Assembly (NCBI RefSeq): GCF_007066085.1
Contig: NZ_CP041405.1
Location: 2,914,001 to 2,978,000 of the forward strand
Length of the DNA: 64,000 nt
Source: Paenibacillus thiaminolyticus
GTDB lineage: Bacteria; Bacillota; Bacilli; Paenibacillales; Paenibacillaceae
Direction: 5' to 3'
Under the pieces are notes generated by a model. The model was not told the DNA's origin. It worked only from the letters and a program-made list of their open reading frames with translations, and ran no database searches. Numbering within the stretch: the stretch's first letter is position 1; each line of letters opens with the position of its first letter. Shown piece by piece: positions 61,274 through 64,000 of the stretch. A program made the position numbers and the translations under genes.

Positions 61274-61907
61274 TCCCCTTTACGGTCTTAATGAGGTTTT
61301 TAGGCAATTTATCCCTCAGCTTTTTGATGCTCGCGTGAATAATTCCCTCGTTGCCGTCAAAATCATATCCCCAAATCTTAATCAGTAACGTTTCATGTGA
61401 CACAATTTTATGTCTGTTTTGCGCAAGCAGCATCAATATCTCGAATTCCTTAGGCGATAACTGAATTTTGTCGCCGCTATATTCGACTCCGTAGGTTTCG
61501 GGGAATAAGGTCAGCTTGCCCGCAGTAATTTCTTTTTTGATGGCCCCGCTGCGTCGTAGAAGAGCTTCAACACGTTTGACAAGAATCGGCATAGAGAACG
61601 GCTTGGTAACGTAATCGTCCACTTCATTGGTAAAAGCGGTCAGTTGATTCCGATCATCGCTCAATGCGGTCATCATCAATACCGGGGTGTCGTTTATTTT
61701 ACGAAACTCCTTCAAAAGCTCCTGCCCGTTCGTGCCGGGCAGCATAATGTCCAGTATGATGAGGTGATACTGTGTGTTATAAAATTGCTCTAGCGCGTCA
61801 TCGCCATCCGAACACGTATCGATGCGGTAACCCGCGTTTTGCAAAAATTTTTGCACCATCGTTCTGATATGCTCATCATCCTCGACAACCAAGATTCTAA
61901 TCTCCAT
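61236..61907 (-). CDS. OmpR-family response regulator of the ABC exporter
   Basis: 223 aa from the ATG with GGTGAG ahead. Receiver: VVEDDEHIRTMV, phospho-Asp in LIILDIMLPGTNG (about residue 52), Lys in DDYVTKPFSMPILV. Winged helix: YSGDKIQLSPKEFEILMLLAQNRHKIVSHETLLIKIWGYDFDGNEGIIHASIKKLRDKLPKN. Identical TTAGAT-based repeats in front of this gene and of the exporter operon indicate that it regulates both. Confidence 0.92.
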   Translation of the reverse strand: MEIRILVVEDDEHIRTMVQKFLQNAGYRIDTCSDGDDALEQFYNTQYHLIILDIMLPGTNGQELLKEFRKINDTPVLMMTALSDDRNQLTAFTNEVDDYVTKPFSMPILVKRVEALLRRSGAIKKEITAGKLTLFPETYGVEYSGDKIQLSPKEFEILMLLAQNRHKIVSHETLLIKIWGYDFDGNEGIIHASIKKLRDKLPKNLIKTVKGIGYCLEVEDYQA

Positions 61908-61937
61908 AATCTCACCCGACACCACTATAACATGATC

Positions 61938-61955
61938 ATCTAACTTTCATCTAAC
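61938..61955 (-). promoter_or_regulatory. response-regulator direct repeats upstream of the two-component genes
   Basis: On the minus strand GTTAGAT-GAAA-GTTAGAT, the same half-sites and spacing as at 59741-59758, placed where a -35 would be, with TATAGT downstream. Confidence 0.78.
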
Positions 61956-62101
61956 TACGATGTAACATCATCACCCTGAATCATTTTCCAGAACGCATAA
62001 GATAAATATAATTTTCAACTGTAAATTACTGTACATGCCAAAAGTTCACTATAATTAAATGCAAAAAAGAGACAAACTTTAGAACAATTTGAAAAGCCCC
62101 C

Positions 62102-62138
62102 TTGACACTTCTTATGTGTTGTAACTATAATGGTTACA
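62102..62138 (+). promoter_or_regulatory. rrf2 promoter with overlapping operator
   Basis: TTGACA (62102-62107), 18 bp, TATAAT (62126-62131). The perfect inverted repeat TGTAAC-N7-GTTACA (62120-62138) covers the -10. Confidence 0.82.
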
Positions 62139-62155
62139 CCGTGATGGTGTTAGTA

Positions 62156-62242
62156 ATGAAACTAAGCAGCAGATTTTCCAAACCGGTTCACATTCTTTCA
62201 TTGCTTGTTCCAGTTCCGAACTTACGGTATATATCAACATGA
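62156..62242 (+). pseudogene. truncated Rrf2-family regulator (N-terminal 28 codons)
   Basis: MKLSSRFSKPVHILSLL is the opening of Rrf2-family regulators (M-K-x-S-S-R-F-x-x-A-V-H-I-L-x-L). The frame then stops after 28 codons, before the recognition helix, so the gene is a remnant. Its promoter and operator are intact. Only the start of the family is visible, so the type (NsrR-, IscR- or SaiR-like) cannot be told. Confidence 0.6.
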
Positions 62243-62269
62243 AAAAGTGAACCCATTTTTTTTGGAATA

Positions 62270-62292
62270 GTTGTAATAAGGTTAGTTACAAC
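62270..62292. promoter_or_regulatory. second Rrf2-type operator
   Basis: TGTAAT-AAGGTTA-GTTACA (62272-62290) repeats the TGTAA-N8-GTTACA design of the first site. Outer arms extend to GTTGTAA/TTACAAC. It precedes an AAGGAGAG ribosome site and a short broken frame (VHDMLVAKYGISRDQAMKLL..., ending at 62423) that looks like the 3' scrap of another gene. Confidence 0.6.
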
Positions 62293-62495
62293 ACCAAATC
62301 TTGAAATCCACTGGAAGGAGAGACGTTGATTACGACGTGCATGACATGCTGGTAGCCAAGTACGGCATAAGCCGGGATCAAGCGATGAAGCTGTTGGACA
62401 AAGCCGGGAGCGAATCGGAGTGAGCGGCTTGTGCTGGCAGCGTTACGTTACTGTTTCCATAATTTTAATCCATATAAGGAAGAAGGAGATTTGCG

Positions 62496-63425
62496 ATGTT
62501 TAGTAAGAAATCATCGATGGGAATTATTTTGTTGCTTTGTATCACGTTATTGCTGAGCGCATGCTCCGGCGAGGCGAGTACGACGAATACCGAGAGCGAA
62601 GAAACTCAGAAGCCAGCGGTGGACCTCAAGATCACGCCGTTCAACCCTGGAGAAAAGGGCCTCTTCCCCGTCACCTCTAGCCTGATCGAAGGACCGAACG
62701 AGGTACTGCTCGTCGATGCTCAGATCGAAAAGAACAACGCCGAGCAACTGGTCAAGATGATCCGCGACACCGGAAAGAAACTGACTACGGTATATATCAG
62801 CCACAAGGATCCGGATTTCTACTTCGGCCTGTCGACGATCCGCGAGGCATTTCCTGACGTGAAGATCGTTGCCACCCCGGCCACTGTGGAAGAGATCAAG
62901 GCAACCATCCAGCTCAAAAGCGATTACTGGAGTCCGATTCTAAAAGAAAACGCCCCAACCGCGCTGATCGTCCCTGATGTCCTGGACGGGGACAAACTGA
63001 CGGTCGATGGCGAAATCGTGCAGGTGATCGGTCTCGACGGTTCGGCTCCAACTCATACCGTCCTGTGGGTTCCGTCGAAAAAGACCATCCTGGGTGGTGT
63101 GCCGATCTACGAGAACCTGCATGTCTGGATGGCAGACAACCAGACCCCGGAGAGCCGTGACCAATGGCGGGAGATTCTGGAGCGGATTCTTGCCCTGAAG
63201 CCGGAACGGGTTATCCCGGGCCATTATCTGGACAAGAGCTCCGAAGATACATCCAGCGTCGTATTTACCCGTGACTACATTGCAGAATTTGAAGCTGCGG
63301 CGAAGCAGGCCAAAAATTCCGCTGAGCTGACTGCAGCGATGCAGAAGGCCTATCCAGATTTAAAGAACACAAGTGATCTGGAAATGGGCGCCCAGGTGAT
63401 CAAGGGTGAACTGTCCTGGCCATGA
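62496..63425 (+). CDS. MBL-fold lipoprotein with degenerate metal site
   Basis: 309 aa, ATG with AAGAAGGAG ahead. Lipobox LLLSAC (Cys23). Metallo-beta-lactamase fold: FPVTSSLIEGPNEVLLVDAQ, LTTVYISHKDPDFYFGL in the place of H-x-H-x-D-H (only the first His and one Asp remain), GLDGSAPTHTVLWVPSKKTILGG and ERVIPGHYLD. A C-terminal helical part follows. The substrate is unknown; loss of ligands suggests one-metal or non-catalytic function. Neighbouring Rhs and IS3 remnants suggest a rearranged region. Confidence 0.8.
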   Translation: MFSKKSSMGIILLLCITLLLSACSGEASTTNTESEETQKPAVDLKITPFNPGEKGLFPVTSSLIEGPNEVLLVDAQIEKNNAEQLVKMIRDTGKKLTTVYISHKDPDFYFGLSTIREAFPDVKIVATPATVEEIKATIQLKSDYWSPILKENAPTALIVPDVLDGDKLTVDGEIVQVIGLDGSAPTHTVLWVPSKKTILGGVPIYENLHVWMADNQTPESRDQWREILERILALKPERVIPGHYLDKSSEDTSSVVFTRDYIAEFEAAAKQAKNSAELTAAMQKAYPDLKNTSDLEMGAQVIKGELSWP

Positions 63426-63477
63426 TATAACGCCGACGCCGCACGTTAGGTGCGAAGATGGTTAAGCCGTAATGGTG

Positions 63478-63616
63478 ACACTTCACCTGCTTCGACCTTA
63501 TCTTCCGCTACGATTCGCTCGGTCGTCATCGTAATAGCGGGTCGTTACGCCGCCTGTGGAGCGTACCACCATCAGGTTATCTCCATTGTAACGGTTGCTG
63601 ACGGCCTTGAACTGTG
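63478..63616 (-). pseudogene. frameshifted Rhs/YD-repeat fragment
   Basis: On the minus strand one frame reads FKAVSNRYNGDNLMVVRSTGGVTTRYYDDDRA. After a shift it continues IVAEDKVEAGEV. This is the YD-repeat pattern (YNGDGLxVERTxxGVTTRYYYDGDxIVAE) of Rhs/wall-associated toxins. Only about 45 codons remain. Confidence 0.68.
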
Positions 63617-63646
63617 GCCCTTAACGTGGACAGTATAAAAAAAGCA

Positions 63647-63815
63647 CTACGTTGCCAGAAGATGATTCCTATATTCGTTAGGGGTCATCTTCTTTAATGT
63701 CCACTGATACCGCTCAGTGTCGTAAAAGGGTATGTACTCATTAATGCGGGTACGAAGCTCGTCAAGTGCAGTAACAGAGTGGTTGTTAGAATACCGCGTG
63801 AAAAAAATAGTAAAA
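63647..63815 (-). pseudogene. IS3-family transposase OrfB, C-terminal fragment
   Basis: The minus-strand frame ends LRTRINEYIPFYDTERYQWTLKKMTPNEYRNHLLAT-stop. This matches the C-terminus of IS3 OrfB integrases (I-x-x-Y-I-x-F-Y-N-x-x-R-x-Q-x-x-L-x-x-M-T-P-x-E-Y-R). The catalytic DDE part is missing, so the element is dead. Confidence 0.78.
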
Positions 63816-63820
63816 ACGTA

Positions 63821-63850
63821 TTGACATTGGAGTTTACTCCAATGTTATTT
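63821..63850 (+). promoter_or_regulatory. MerR-type promoter/operator
   Basis: TTGACA (63821-63826) followed by the perfect inverted repeat TTGGAGT-TT-ACTCCAA (63827-63842) and TTATTT about 18 bp after the -35. This is the layout of MerR-regulated promoters with the operator inside the spacer. Confidence 0.82.
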
Positions 63851-63861
63851 TTGATGTATAA

Positions 63862-64000
63862 GAAAAACAATATTCTATAAAAGAGGTTTCACGGATACTT
63901 GGTATCCCGAAGGATACGCTTCGGTACTATGACCGTATTGGACTCGTATCACCGTCCAGGGAACACAATTCTTACCGCAGTTATTCTAAGGAGGACCTCA
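63862..64000 (+). CDS. MerR-family regulator, 5' part only
   Basis: The frame reads SIKEVSRILGIPKDTLRYYDRIGLVSPSREHNSYRSYSKEDL and runs off the window: a MerR winged-helix N-terminus with the classic TLRYYD-x-x-GL-x-x-P block. Upstream it is open only to a TAA at 63859-63861 and contains no ATG, GTG or TTG before the conserved region. An ATG at 63854 is in another frame (MYKKNNIL-stop). The start is therefore unresolved, and a one-base frameshift near 63875 is possible. The promoter ahead suggests autoregulation. Confidence 0.75.

Overview
The window looks like a chromosomal segment of a Paenibacillus-type Bacillota. The signs are strong AGGAGG ribosome binding sites, several Bacillus/Paenibacillus families (DUF3886, YkoP, TudS/DUF523, Ycl-type siderophore uptake), and Fur, Rex and PadR sites of Bacillus type. 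No rRNA, tRNA or phage genes were seen. The left half (to about 34 kb) reads as GC-richer and mostly housekeeping. The right half (about 35-64 kb) is more AT-rich and dominated by cell-surface, antimicrobial-stress and two-component functions, with decayed mobile-element pieces at the right edge.

Layout. 1-2.2 kb: the 3' end of a DUF4367-like gene, a decayed IS256 transposase, and an HTH-TPR (RRNPP, AimR/AloR-like) regulator with a previously hidden 32-codon signal-peptide gene 8 nt behind it. 2.3-6.2 kb: a Fur-controlled YclNOPQ-like siderophore importer. 6.5-12 kb: a dicarboxylate symporter, DUF3886, PadR plus DUF4188, an isolated second IF-3, a GNAT enzyme, and a DUF559-like nuclease behind a promoter-terminator leader. 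12-22 kb: a SecA2-like ATPase and a membrane protein overlapping it, a Fur-controlled RecB-like protein with flavodoxin, a GNAT enzyme, a HAD phosphatase, an EamA exporter, a YjbR protein and a secreted metallophosphoesterase. 22-25 kb: repeat arrays and an IS4-family insertion. 25-35 kb: an esterase, small Paenibacillus proteins, an RCC1-propeller secreted protein, an HD-GYP protein, TudS, TetR divergent from heme O synthase, a polysaccharide deacetylase with YkoP, and a small membrane protein. 35-39 kb: an orphan bacitracin-type permease, then TetR with a Ca2+-type P-ATPase. 39.8-47.1 kb: a complete WxL surface-protein locus (Mga-type regulator, two small WxL proteins, a DUF916/DUF3324 anchor, and a giant lectin-WxL protein) whose last gene is a c-di-GMP EAL protein. 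47.5-62 kb: an FNT channel, a BcrAB-like transporter with DUF4097 lipoprotein and two-component system, a Big2 repeat protein, a Rex-controlled NADH oxidase, and a Vex/MacB-like ABC exporter with its own two-component system. 62-64 kb: a truncated Rrf2 regulator with twin operators, an MBL-fold lipoprotein, Rhs and IS3 remnants, and the start of a MerR gene.

How parts work together. Two operons carry near-consensus Fur boxes, so iron uptake and flavodoxin substitution are probably co-induced. Both transporter/two-component modules, and the orphan permease, carry 11-bp-period direct repeats upstream, as expected for OmpR-class response regulators. The WxL genes overlap or lie close together and are probably one transcript under the Mga-type regulator, tying surface display to c-di-GMP turnover. 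The most novel-looking items are the RRNPP regulator/peptide pair, the WxL-EAL operon, and a family of about 50-bp-period degenerate intergenic arrays sharing a TGCAGCA core.
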